Part shown: positions 8,341 through 16,385 of the stretch, one piece after another
How positions within the stretch are numbered: position 1 is the stretch's first letter
Layout of the letters: each line of letters begins with the position of its first letter
Source: Mycolicibacterium neworleansense
GTDB lineage: Bacteria > Actinomycetota > Actinomycetes > Mycobacteriales > Mycobacteriaceae
Direction of reading: 5' to 3'
Length of the DNA: 64,000 bases
NCBI RefSeq assembly: GCF_001245615.1
Contig: NZ_CWKH01000002.1
Span: 868,001 to 932,000 of the forward strand
The notes under the pieces: generated by a model
The model's input: only the letters and a program-made list of their open reading frames with translations
What the model was told of the DNA's origin: nothing
The model's database searches: none
Translations under genes and position numbers: made by a program

Positions 8341-9018
8341 CTAGGCCTTTTCTTCGATCTCGACACCCAGCGGGGATTCGTTGCGGATCCCGTCATCGCG
8401 GATCAGTCCGCGCAGCAGCGCGGTGCTGAACTCCACGGCGATCTCCTTGGCGGTACGTCGGCCGTGCGGTCGCAACCAGCGGTAGGAGCCGAGCGTCATC
8501 CCGATGTAGCCGAGGGCAAGGACATGCGAATCGCAGTCGTAGAACTCGCCGCTGGCGATGCCGCGGTCGATCACGTCACGGACATGCTCGTAGACCTGAG
8601 TCTCGGCCCGCCGGATGTAGGCCACCTGCTCCTCGGTGAACCACTCGGTGATGTAGGGGCCCTCCTGGAAGTACACCGCGGCCTTCTCGAGGTCGTTGGC
8701 GATACCGGTGAGCAGCCGCCGGGTGAAGTGGTACAGGGTTTCGCGCGCCGATGCGGTCGGGTCGTCGTGCAGCGCCTCCACGGTGAAGTCCGCCGTGCTC
8801 TTGTACAGGTCGTAGAGGATCAACGACTTACTGGCGTAATAGTGGTAGACCGTGGCCTTGTTCAGCCCGACGGCCTCGGCGACGTCGTCCATCCGGGTGC
8901 CGTGGTACCCGCGGGCGGCGAACAGTTTGGCCGCAACGGTCAGCAGTTCATCGCGGCGGGATGTCCCGTTGGCAGCCGCGCCTCCGCGGCTCCGGCCGCC
9001 CTCTGCATCGGATGACAT
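8341..9018 (-). CDS. TetR-family regulator
   Basis: A 225-residue repressor. The N-terminal helix-turn-helix is typical (LFAARGYHGTRMDDVAEAVG, then KATVYHYYASKSLILYDL at about 55-72). The C-terminal ligand domain runs to the end. It is followed after 5 bases by the SDR gene it probably controls. A short palindrome at 9065-9080 upstream may be its operator. Confidence 0.87.
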   Translation of the reverse strand: MSSDAEGGRSRGGAAANGTSRRDELLTVAAKLFAARGYHGTRMDDVAEAVGLNKATVYHYYASKSLILYDLYKSTADFTVEALHDDPTASARETLYHFTRRLLTGIANDLEKAAVYFQEGPYITEWFTEEQVAYIRRAETQVYEHVRDVIDRGIASGEFYDCDSHVLALGYIGMTLGSYRWLRPHGRRTAKEIAVEFSTALLRGLIRDDGIRNESPLGVEIEEKA

Positions 9019-9064
9019 AGCACACTCACTATCAGCATCGCCCGGACCTTGCCCAGGAAATCAA

Positions 9065-9080
9065 TCAACTAGATGGTTGA
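9065..9080. promoter_or_regulatory. Candidate TetR operator
   Basis: TCAAC-6-GTTGA inverted repeat 47 bases upstream of the TetR gene and 65 bases before a small plus-strand ORF. Its size and place fit autoregulation; no other support. Confidence 0.3.
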
Positions 9081-9144
9081 AGAGTGTAGGCAATTCCCGT
9101 CGCGACCCTGTTCCGGCCTTGCCATATACGTCTAGACTCCGGGC

Positions 9145-9255
9145 ATGGATCCGAATCCTGACTACGACCTCAGCGACGAGAGCGACTTCTTCTTTCCGTG
9201 GCTGGCCTGGGGTCTGCGTGGCGTCTACCCGCCGCCGGCCTACCCCCCGGTGTGA
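9145..9255 (+). CDS. Possible 36-residue protein with acidic N-terminus and proline-rich tail
   Basis: ATG 9145 to TGA 9253-9255. It begins MDPNPDYDLSDESDFFFPW and ends in a Pro-Tyr-rich tail (YPPPAYPPV). It occupies the gap between the TetR gene and the convergent CGNR gene exactly, stopping one base before that gene's stop codon, with no overlap. A TATA-like stretch (CATATACG) lies just upstream. No recognised domain and no strong ribosome site; the acidic start, aromatic centre and proline tail look protein-like rather than random. Confidence 0.4.
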   Translation: MDPNPDYDLSDESDFFFPWLAWGLRGVYPPPAYPPV

Positions 9256-9783
9256 TCAGGGCAGTCCGTCAGTCTTCGCAGACTTCACGCGCTGGTGATG
9301 CCGGCGCGCCTTCATACGATTTCCGCAGGTAGCCATCGAGCACCAGCGAGCGGTGTTCGGCTTGCTGCGGTCGATCAGAAACAACCGGCAGTCCGGATTT
9401 CCGCACGCGCGTAACCGGCCCGGATTCGTCGCGCGCACAGCGTCCCAGGCCAGGATCGCCCGCACGGCGCCGCGCCTGCCGTGGTCGGCATCGATGTCCC
9501 ACCTCAAACCGTTCTCGGTCGCGTGTGCCCGCAATGCCGCCTCATCGAGAAACGACTCCACAGCGACCGCCGACCCGGTCCCGCGCACCACGGCCTGAAG
9601 CACGTTCCGGGCCGCGATCAACTCTGCCAGTTCGGCTTCGGCCATCCCGTGCTCGTCGAGCCAGGCCCGTGCCTGCGCCGGTTCGGCGAGCACGTCGCGC
9701 TGCCTTCCATCGACCACCGGCGTGGTGTTGAGCAGATCGAGCAGCAAGACCTCGTCGTGCAGGCCCACCTCCAGAAGCTCCAT
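9256..9783 (-). CDS. CGNR zinc-finger (ABATE) transcription regulator
   Basis: A 175-residue protein with an N-terminal ABATE-type domain and a C-terminal zinc finger: the C-x4-C pair of RACGNPDC, then WCSMATCGNRMKARRHH, giving the CGNR signature. Such proteins act as DNA-binding regulators. I chose ATG 9783 because GGAGG lies six bases upstream; an in-frame ATG at 9837 would add 18 unconvincing residues and run into the promoter region. It diverges from a dehalogenase-like hydrolase that it may control. Confidence 0.82.
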   Translation of the reverse strand: MELLEVGLHDEVLLLDLLNTTPVVDGRQRDVLAEPAQARAWLDEHGMAEAELAELIAARNVLQAVVRGTGSAVAVESFLDEAALRAHATENGLRWDIDADHGRRGAVRAILAWDAVRATNPGRLRACGNPDCRLFLIDRSKPNTARWCSMATCGNRMKARRHHQRVKSAKTDGLP

Positions 9784-9825
9784 ATCTAACCTCCAAATGA
9801 CTATTGACAGGTTATGCCGTCCGGC

Positions 9826-9855
9826 GTTAGATGTCACTAACCACTAAAACTAGTT
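9826..9855. promoter_or_regulatory. Candidate operators between CGNR regulator and hydrolase
   Basis: Two palindromes sit in the 85-base divergent gap: GTTAG-6-CTAAC at 9826-9841 and AACTAGTT at 9848-9855. GTTAG/TTAG cores recur near both start codons. Control by the adjacent CGNR protein is inference. Confidence 0.35.
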
Positions 9856-9868
9856 AAAGGAGTTAGAC

Positions 9869-10729
9869 ATGACCGTCCACCATCGCTACACCACCGTCGA
9901 CGGGCAGCGGCTGTTCTACCGCGAGGCCGGCGCCCCGGATGCCCCGGTGATCGTGCTGCTGCACGGCTTCCCGACGAGCTCGTACATGTTCCGCGACCTC
10001 ATCCCGCGACTGGCCGAGCGCTACCACGTCATCGCCCCCGACCACCTGGGCTACGGGCACTCCGACGCCCCGGCGGCCACCGAGTTCGACTACACCTTCG
10101 ACGCACTGGCCGACCTCACCGAAGGCCTGCTCGGCCAGCTCGGGGTGTCCCGCTATGCGATCTACGTCCAGGACTACGGCGCGCCGATCGGCTGGCGCCT
10201 GGCCCTGCGGCATCCGGAGGCCATCACCGCGATCGTCAGCCAGAACGGCAACGGCTACGACGAAGGTTTCGTCGAGAGCTTCTGGAACGGCGTGTGGGCC
10301 TACCAGCGTGAGCAGACCCCCGAGACCGAGGCCGGAGTGCGGACCGCGCTGAGCGTCGACGGCATCAAATGGCAGTACCTGACCGGCGTCGCCGACGAGA
10401 CCCTGGTCAGCCCGGACACCTGGGTGCACGACGCGGCGATGGTCTCCCGCCCGGGCAATGATCTGGTGCAGCTCAAGCTGTTCCGCGACTACGCGACCAA
10501 CGCGCCGCTGTACCCCACGCTGCACGAATACCTGCGCAGCAGCGGCGTTCCCGTGCTCGCGGTGTGGGGTGAGGGCGATCCGATCTTCGGCCCCGACGGG
10601 GCGCGGGCCTTCGCCAAGGACGCCGTCGACGCGGAGATCCACCTGCTCGACGGCGGGCACTTCCTGCTGGAGACGCACGGTGAGCAGGTCGCCGCATTGA
10701 TCGACGAGTTCCTGCAGCGACGCGCCTGA
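9869..10729 (+). CDS. Alpha/beta hydrolase, haloalkane dehalogenase/epoxide hydrolase type
   Basis: A 286-residue hydrolase. HGFPTSS (32-38) holds the oxyanion residues. The nucleophile elbow is VQDYGAP with Asp102 in place of serine, which points to a haloalkane dehalogenase or epoxide hydrolase rather than an esterase. The acid loop is GEGDPIFG and the histidine is in GGHFLLE near the C-terminus. AAAGGAG precedes the start. The substrate is unknown; the divergent CGNR gene suggests induced expression. Confidence 0.85.
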   Translation: MTVHHRYTTVDGQRLFYREAGAPDAPVIVLLHGFPTSSYMFRDLIPRLAERYHVIAPDHLGYGHSDAPAATEFDYTFDALADLTEGLLGQLGVSRYAIYVQDYGAPIGWRLALRHPEAITAIVSQNGNGYDEGFVESFWNGVWAYQREQTPETEAGVRTALSVDGIKWQYLTGVADETLVSPDTWVHDAAMVSRPGNDLVQLKLFRDYATNAPLYPTLHEYLRSSGVPVLAVWGEGDPIFGPDGARAFAKDAVDAEIHLLDGGHFLLETHGEQVAALIDEFLQRRA

Positions 10730-10735
10730 CGCGAG

Positions 10736-10783
10736 AGTGACGCCAGGGTCGTTACCCGTGAGGTTTACGACCATGGCGTCACT
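10736..10783. terminator. Bidirectional terminator-like hairpin
   Basis: 16-base arms at 10736-10751 and 10768-10783 pair with one mismatch (AGTGACGCCAGGGTCG with CGACCATGGCGTCACT); the inner GTTACC/GGTTTAC can extend the stem. It lies between the ends of two convergent genes. There is no clear T tract. Confidence 0.6.
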
Positions 10784-10797
10784 TTCGGCATCAATAC

Positions 10798-11586
10798 CTA
10801 TGCGGCGGCCAGCTTGACCGCCTCACTGACATCGGTCCGCAACTTGAGGTACTCCGGCGAGCGGCGCAGTTCATGCGCGTCGACGCCGGTGCGCGGCAGT
10901 TCCACCGGCAGGTCCAGCGCGATCTTGCCCGGCCGCCGCGTCAACACCACGATCCGGGAGCCTAGGAACGCGGCCTCGTCGGCGCTGTGCGTCACGAAAA
11001 CCGTTGTGCGACCGGACTCAGCGCTCACCTGTCGCACATCCTCCTGCAACCGCTCGCGGGTCAGCGCATCCAGAGCCGCGAACGGCTCGTCCAGCAGGAA
11101 CAGCGGGGTCTCGGCGGCCAGCGCCCGCGCGATCGCCACACGCTGCTGTTGGCCGCCACTGATCTCCCAGATCTTGCGTTTGGCGGTGCCCTCCAGCCCG
11201 ACACGTTCCAGCAGTTCCTCACGCCGCTCGGCCCGCCGCTCACGCGGTACCTTGGCGTACTTGAGCGCCAGGTCGACATTGCCGCCGACGGTGCGCCACG
11301 GGAACAGCCGGGGCTGCTGGAACACCACGCCCGAGGTCACCCCGGGCGTCGGCGGTGTACCCGCCACGTGAACCTCACCCTCGGAAGGGGTTTCGAACCC
11401 GGCGATCAGACGCAGCAGGGTGCTCTTGCCACAGCCCGACGCCCCCACCAGGACCAGGAACGAGCCCGGCTCGACGTGCAGATCCAGCGGACCGAGCGCG
11501 GTCACCTCATCCGCGCCACGGCCGTAGCGATGTGCGACATTGCTGATCTTCAGGCCGCCGGGGGCGTCACTGCGCGGCGATGACAT
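10798..11586 (-). CDS. ABC transporter ATPase, TauB/SsuB type
   Basis: A 262-residue importer ATPase with Walker A GASGCGKST, Q-loop VVFQQPRLFPW, signature SGGQQQR, Walker B LFLLDEP and the switch His in VTHSADEA. It powers uptake with the permease and binding protein upstream; its first 20 bases overlap the binding-protein gene. The set matches sulfonate/taurine (or related nitrate) importers; the actual solute is uncertain. Confidence 0.88.
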   Translation of the reverse strand: MSSPRSDAPGGLKISNVAHRYGRGADEVTALGPLDLHVEPGSFLVLVGASGCGKSTLLRLIAGFETPSEGEVHVAGTPPTPGVTSGVVFQQPRLFPWRTVGGNVDLALKYAKVPRERRAERREELLERVGLEGTAKRKIWEISGGQQQRVAIARALAAETPLFLLDEPFAALDALTRERLQEDVRQVSAESGRTTVFVTHSADEAAFLGSRIVVLTRRPGKIALDLPVELPRTGVDAHELRRSPEYLKLRTDVSEAVKLAAA

Positions 11587-12607
11587 CCGGCAGCCCCTTG
11601 GTGTATATGGCGTCCTTGAACGTCTGCAGCGGCGCGGCCGCCGGGATCTGCTTCTGATCCGCCAGGAACTGCGATGCGCTCTGCAGGTTGGCCGCGAGGT
11701 TGCCCGGTGCGCCGTCGGTTCCCAGCCACTCGGGTGAGGCCACCTCGGCGGGCGTCAGGTAGACGCCCTGCTTGAGCTGTCCCGCAACGTCTTCCGGGCT
11801 GAGCCCGACCTCAGCCGCGATTGCCTTGGCCGCGGCCTGCGGGTCGTTCTTGATCACGTTCAGCGCGCGGGCCTGCTGCTGGCGCCAGATGTCGACGACC
11901 TCGGGATGGGCGGAGGAGAACTCGTCGGAGACGGCGGCCAGATCGAGCGTGGGCTTGCCGTCCTTGGCCAGCTGCCGGCTGGTGATCAGGTCCTTGCCGG
12001 TCTTGCGCAGCTGGTCCAGCGTCGGAAGCCAGCTGTACGCCGCGGCGATGTCTCCCCGCTCCCAGGCCGCCAGGATGGCCTGCGGCTGGAGGTCGATCAG
12101 CTGAACATCACTGGGCGACAAGCCGTTCTGCGCCAGGGCCGCCAGCAGACTGTAATGCGCGGTGGACGCGAACGGGGTGGCGACGCGCTTGCCGCGCAAG
12201 TCGGCGATCGAGTTGACGCCGGCGCCGTCACGGGCCACCAGGGCCTCGTTGTCACCGGCGACGTCCAGCACGAAGGCCACCTGGTACGGAATGTTCAGCG
12301 GGGCCGACAATCCGCGGGCCACCGGGCTGGAGCCCAGGGCACCGAAGTCCAGCTCCTTGGCGATGAACGCGGTGTTCACGTCGGCCCCGGAGTCGAACTT
12401 GGTCCACTTGATGTTGTAGTCCGGCAGTGCCTCTTCGAGCCACTTGTTGTTCTTGACGATCAGATCCCCACTCGGAAAGGATTGGTAGCCAAGGCGAATG
12501 GTGGGCTTGGCAGGATCGTTGCCGTTCCCCCCGTCCTGGCCCACCGCGCAGCCGGCCAGGGCCAGCGTTGCGGCAGCCAGCACTGTGAGCAGCTTCGTCA
12601 GTCTCAT
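11567..12607 (-). CDS. ABC substrate-binding lipoprotein, TauA/SsuA type
   Basis: A 346-residue solute-binding protein. The N-terminus is a lipoprotein signal ending in the lipobox LALAGC, so it should be anchored outside the membrane. The body (IRLGYQSFPSGDLIVKNN; NTAFIAKELDFGALGSSP) is the periplasmic-binding fold of the nitrate/sulfonate/taurine group. ATG 12607 has GAGAGGGAAG upstream and overlaps the permease stop by 4 bases; the frame is open further upstream but only antisense to the permease. Confidence 0.87.
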   Translation of the reverse strand: MRLTKLLTVLAAATLALAGCAVGQDGGNGNDPAKPTIRLGYQSFPSGDLIVKNNKWLEEALPDYNIKWTKFDSGADVNTAFIAKELDFGALGSSPVARGLSAPLNIPYQVAFVLDVAGDNEALVARDGAGVNSIADLRGKRVATPFASTAHYSLLAALAQNGLSPSDVQLIDLQPQAILAAWERGDIAAAYSWLPTLDQLRKTGKDLITSRQLAKDGKPTLDLAAVSDEFSSAHPEVVDIWRQQQARALNVIKNDPQAAAKAIAAEVGLSPEDVAGQLKQGVYLTPAEVASPEWLGTDGAPGNLAANLQSASQFLADQKQIPAAAPLQTFKDAIYTKGLPDVIAAQ

Positions 12608-13467
12608 ATCTTCCCTCTCCATGGGACGGCCCGTCGCTCGACAGCCCGCAAACCTCCGTCGATGACCAGTCCCGAGATCCCGATGGCGAAGATCCCGACC
12701 AGCACGACCGGCGTGTTGTTGTAATTGCTTGCGTCCTTGACCAATCCGCCGATGCCGGGGATGCCGTTGAACAGTTCGGCAGCCACCACCGACGAGTACG
12801 CCATCCCGACGGCCAGCCGGATTCCGGTGAAGGTTTCCGGCAGCGCCGATGGCACCACGACGTCGCGGATGACCTGTGCCCGTGACGCTCCCAATGCCCG
12901 GGCCGCCTCCTGCAGCCCGATGGGAGCGGCGACCACAGCGGCCGTCGTGGCCACCGCGGCCGGCGGCAGGGCGGCCAGCGCGAGCAGCGTGATCTTGGGT
13001 GCCTCGTCGATGCCGAGCCAGATCACCAGCAGAAAGAAGTAGGCCAGCGGGGGCAGGGCGCGCAGGAATGTCAGCCATGGTTCGAGCACGCTGCGCAGCC
13101 AAGCGACCGAACCCATCAACAGGCCCAGCAGAACTCCGACCACCACGCCGATGACGACACCGGCCAGCACTCGGCGCAGCGTCATATAGAGGTGCTCGTA
13201 GAGGAGGTATCCGGCGTACCCGCGGGCGCCGTCATGGGTGGTCGAGACGTCGACGAAGGCGCGCCAGACCGCGGACGGATACGGCACGAATGTCTGGTTC
13301 CAGATGCCGGCCAAGGCGACCAGCTGCCACACCACGAAGAACACCACGACCGACAGCAGCGGCAAGGCGGATCGGGTCAGCCGGGCGCGCCAGGGGTTGG
13401 TGGACGGTGCGGGACGTGGCGGACCGGTTTCGGTCTCACCCGGGACGATGTCGACGAACACAGACAC
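12604..13467 (-). CDS. ABC transporter permease, TauC/SsuC type
   Basis: A 287-residue membrane protein with about six helices. It carries the permease EAA loop (LQEAARALGASRAQVIRDVVVPSALP, residues about 190-215), which contacts the ATPase. It is first in the operon permease-binding protein-ATPase, each gene overlapping the next. The 145 bases upstream (13468-13612) hold no clear operator, only a weak interrupted repeat GTTGCTGAAG/CTTCAGCGACAAC. Confidence 0.87.
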   Translation of the reverse strand: MSVFVDIVPGETETGPPRPAPSTNPWRARLTRSALPLLSVVVFFVVWQLVALAGIWNQTFVPYPSAVWRAFVDVSTTHDGARGYAGYLLYEHLYMTLRRVLAGVVIGVVVGVLLGLLMGSVAWLRSVLEPWLTFLRALPPLAYFFLLVIWLGIDEAPKITLLALAALPPAAVATTAAVVAAPIGLQEAARALGASRAQVIRDVVVPSALPETFTGIRLAVGMAYSSVVAAELFNGIPGIGGLVKDASNYNNTPVVLVGIFAIGISGLVIDGGLRAVERRAVPWRGKI

Positions 13468-13615
13468 TGTGGGCAGCTTTCTGTTGCTGAAGGCAGGGGG
13501 TGGCGATTGGCTTCAGCGACAACAGCAACCGGGCAGCGTTGGGTTCACCCGGGTATTGGTACCGACATCAGCCCGGTGCGAGAAGGGCTGAAATCGCGGT
13601 GAGTTTATTGGCCGG

Positions 13616-14230
13616 TCAGGTCACCGAGCGAGGCAGTGCCCGGATGGCGTACCGGGCACTGAGCAGGACCAGCGTGGTGGTGACGACGAAAAGCGGCCAG
13701 CCCATCGCCAGCCGCGCCACCGCGAGCAGCCCGTCCTGCCCCGTGTCGTAAAGGTAGTTCTGCACCAGGAACCGCGACCAGGACACCGTCGCCAAGACCG
13801 CGGTGACGATGTTGAAGACCAGGCGCACCCCGGGAACCTGGCGCCAGGTGCTGTCGCGACCGGTGGCCCAGGCCCAGATGACGCCGACCAGCGGACGCCG
13901 GACCAGGATCGAGCCGGTCATGACGATGGCGGAGGCCAGCGACATCCAGATGCCCGGTAGGTAGAAGTCCTTGGCCTGACCGGTGACCAGCGCCAGCAGC
14001 GCGCAGGCCGCCACCCCGACGAACCCCCACAGCGCGGGCCGGACCGATTCACGGCGCAGCAGCTGCCAGCCGAACACGGCGGCCGCTGTCACCAGGGCGG
14101 CGACGATCGCGGGCACCCGCCCGGAGAGGGCCGAGACCGTCGCGTACACGGTCACCGGTAGCGCCGAATAAACCATGCCGCTGACACCGCCGACACGCGC
14201 CATTAGTCCGTCGAGTGGGGAATCCGTCAT
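13616..14230 (-). CDS. DUF3159 membrane protein
   Basis: A 204-residue polytopic membrane protein with about five to six hydrophobic segments. Motifs include the central WMSLASAIVMTGSILVRRPL stretch, typical of the actinobacterial DUF3159 family. Function is unknown. It ends near 13616, just beyond the ABC operon promoter, and reads in the same direction. Confidence 0.7.
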   Translation of the reverse strand: MTDSPLDGLMARVGGVSGMVYSALPVTVYATVSALSGRVPAIVAALVTAAAVFGWQLLRRESVRPALWGFVGVAACALLALVTGQAKDFYLPGIWMSLASAIVMTGSILVRRPLVGVIWAWATGRDSTWRQVPGVRLVFNIVTAVLATVSWSRFLVQNYLYDTGQDGLLAVARLAMGWPLFVVTTTLVLLSARYAIRALPRSVT

Positions 14231-14285
14231 GGGGGTGTGGGCCTCGCGTTCAAGATCTGGCAGGTCCCCACCGAGAGTACCCAGC

Positions 14286-15599
14286 TCAGCAGACCAGCCC
14301 GGCCGGCTCGGTGCGCCGGGTCCCCAGCAGGGCCGGCAGCTTCACATAGCCATGCAGGTTGACCAGCCCGCGCGGGCGCGGTGTCTCGGTCAGCCGCAGG
14401 TCGGGGTATGCCTCGAACAGTGCGCGCAGTGCGGTGGCGCCTTCGATCCGGGCCAGCGCCGCGCCCAGGCAGACATGGATGCCCGAGGCGAAGGCCAGGT
14501 GGTCACGGGCGTTGGGCCGGGTGACGTCGAAGCGCGTCGGGTCACTGAATACGCGCGGATCCCGGTTGGCGCCGCCCAACAGCACTGCGACCATGGCGCC
14601 CGCCGGCACCCGCTGCCCGGCGATCTCGACGTCGCATTGCGCTGTGCGCGCAGTCATCTGCACCGGGCTCTCGATACGCAGGATCTCTTCCACCGCCGCC
14701 GGCCACAAGTCCGGGTTATCGCGCAGCAGGGCGAGCTGATCGGGATGCTGCTGCAACAGCACGATCCCGTTGCCGATCAGGTTTACCGTGGTTTCGAAGC
14801 CGGCACCGATGAGAAGCGCTGCGTTGGCGGAGAGTTCGTGGTCGGTGAGGCTGTGGTCGGCGGCCATCTTCGTGAACGGGTTGTCGTCGGCGGCCCCGGC
14901 GCGAACCTGGTCGAAATGGTCGGCGAGGAAGCCGCCGAGTCCACGCATCCCGTCGATCCCGCGGCGGTAGGTCCGCCATGGGATCCCGATATCGAGCAGT
15001 GGCGCCCCGTCGTGCCCCCACTCCAGTAGTTGCGCATGGGATTCGCCCGACAGGCCGAGGATCTCGGCGATCATGGCGACCGGAAGAACAGCGGCGAAAT
15101 CCGCGATCAGGTCCGGTCGAGACGCGCCGGCGAGCCGGTCGATGAGGTCAGCGGTGACCTCGGCGACCCTGGCATCGAGTTTCTCGATCGCGCGCGGGGT
15201 GAAGCTTTGCGCCACCAGCTGCCGGTACTGCGTGTGCGCCGGCGGGTCGACGATGACCATCGCCGGCGGCTCGACCGGATTGGCCACTTTCGGATCGGTC
15301 CGGTCCAGCAGCAGCTGCACCGGCTTCGGCATTCCCATCCCGGTGGGTGGCGTGACGCCGAACCGTTTGTCCCGCAGGACGTCCCGAGCCACTTCGTGGT
15401 CGACGGTGACCCAGACGAACGGGGTCTTCACCAGTGGGCCGCGACGGCGGATCTGTTCCATCAGCGGATAGGGGTCGATGCCCTTGCCGTGACTGGAGAT
15501 CAGCGCGCCCATCGGATTGCGCATTCGGCCTTGAATCGACATGAACGCCTTCGGTACGGCGTGCAGCGCCAGCCAGCGGGTCTTCAATCCGATGCTCAT
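14286..15599 (-). CDS. Cytochrome P450, CYP140-like
   Basis: Haem monooxygenase of 437 residues. Cys377 in FASGIHVCLGAALAR is the haem ligand. The I-helix is LIGAGFETTVN and the ExxR motif is EEILR. The N-terminus (KTRWLALHAV) and the segments LDIGIPWRTYRRG and AGFETTVNLIGNGI recall M. tuberculosis CYP140, from memory. GGGAGGG precedes the start. A divergent TetR gene probably controls it. Substrate unknown. Confidence 0.87.
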   Translation of the reverse strand: MSIGLKTRWLALHAVPKAFMSIQGRMRNPMGALISSHGKGIDPYPLMEQIRRRGPLVKTPFVWVTVDHEVARDVLRDKRFGVTPPTGMGMPKPVQLLLDRTDPKVANPVEPPAMVIVDPPAHTQYRQLVAQSFTPRAIEKLDARVAEVTADLIDRLAGASRPDLIADFAAVLPVAMIAEILGLSGESHAQLLEWGHDGAPLLDIGIPWRTYRRGIDGMRGLGGFLADHFDQVRAGAADDNPFTKMAADHSLTDHELSANAALLIGAGFETTVNLIGNGIVLLQQHPDQLALLRDNPDLWPAAVEEILRIESPVQMTARTAQCDVEIAGQRVPAGAMVAVLLGGANRDPRVFSDPTRFDVTRPNARDHLAFASGIHVCLGAALARIEGATALRALFEAYPDLRLTETPRPRGLVNLHGYVKLPALLGTRRTEPAGLVC

Positions 15600-15631
15600 A
15601 ACGCCCTCCCTCGTCGGCCCGGACCACTATG

Positions 15632-15676
15632 GTGAGACAGTGAGACATAGATACATTAAACGTCTCGCTAGTCTCG
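15632..15676. promoter_or_regulatory. Repeated TetR operator-like boxes between P450 and TetR genes
   Basis: GTGAGACA is repeated in tandem at 15632-15647, and GTCTCG(C/A)T-type boxes occur at 15662-15676 in the opposite sense (GTCTC at 15662 and 15671). Together they make two inverted GAGAC/GTCTC pairs around an AT-rich centre that could hold a -10 element. The position between the divergent genes fits autoregulation by the TetR protein. Confidence 0.5.
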
Positions 15677-15722
15677 ATCGCTAGGCTACGGCCAACAGGA
15701 CGTGCGGGCAAGGAGGGAATTG

Positions 15723-16385
15723 GTGACTTCCACGCGAACAGCGGACTTCGTGCGGCGCCTGGCCGAACCGGATCCCGCGGTGCTGGCCCGTGTCCGCGAT
15801 CCCGACCCGATCAGCACCCGGATCTTGTCCGCCACCCTCGAGCAGGCGGAACTGGTCGGAATCCGGCGAACGACGATGGAGGACGTGGCCCGCCGCAGCG
15901 GCGTCGGGCGCGCCACGCTCTATCGGCGGTTTCCGACGAAGGACGCCCTCATCGATGCCCTCGTGCTCTCGGAGGCGCGCCGCTACCTCGAGGGCAGCGC
16001 GGCGGCGCGGGCCCACGCCGAAAACCTGGAAGACCGCCTCGTCTATGGCACCGTCTTCACGGTGACCTTCCTGCGGGACCACGCGCTGCTGAAGAAGCTG
16101 CTGCGCACCGAACCTGAGACGATCCTGCCGAGCCTGACCGTCGACGCCGGAGCCATCATCGATTTCGCCACCGACTACTCGGCCGGACAATTACGCACCG
16201 ACCTGTACGGGGACAACGAGACCACCCCGGCGCAGGAACGCCACATCCGCACCGTGGCTGAGTTGCACACCCGACTTACGTTGTCGTTCATCGTGACTCC
16301 GCACACCGGCATCAAACTCGCCAGCCTGGAGGACACCCGCGACTATGTCCGCTCCTACCTGCTGCCGATGGTGACCGGCTCGTGA
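15723..16385 (+). CDS. TetR-family regulator
   Basis: A 220-residue repressor with a helix-turn-helix at about residues 45-75 (TTMEDVARRSGVGRATLYRR, then FPTKDALIDAL). GTG 15723 is preceded at optimal distance by AGGAGGG (15711-15717), which decides the start over an in-frame GTG at 15702. It diverges from the P450 gene, and its stop overlaps the CorA-family gene start, so it may control both. Confidence 0.85.
   Translation: MTSTRTADFVRRLAEPDPAVLARVRDPDPISTRILSATLEQAELVGIRRTTMEDVARRSGVGRATLYRRFPTKDALIDALVLSEARRYLEGSAAARAHAENLEDRLVYGTVFTVTFLRDHALLKKLLRTEPETILPSLTVDAGAIIDFATDYSAGQLRTDLYGDNETTPAQERHIRTVAELHTRLTLSFIVTPHTGIKLASLEDTRDYVRSYLLPMVTGS

Noticed and set aside
11567..13102. 511-residue version of the substrate-binding protein
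   Set aside because: The extra N-terminal 165 residues are antisense-like sequence over the permease gene; the lipoprotein signal begins at 12607.
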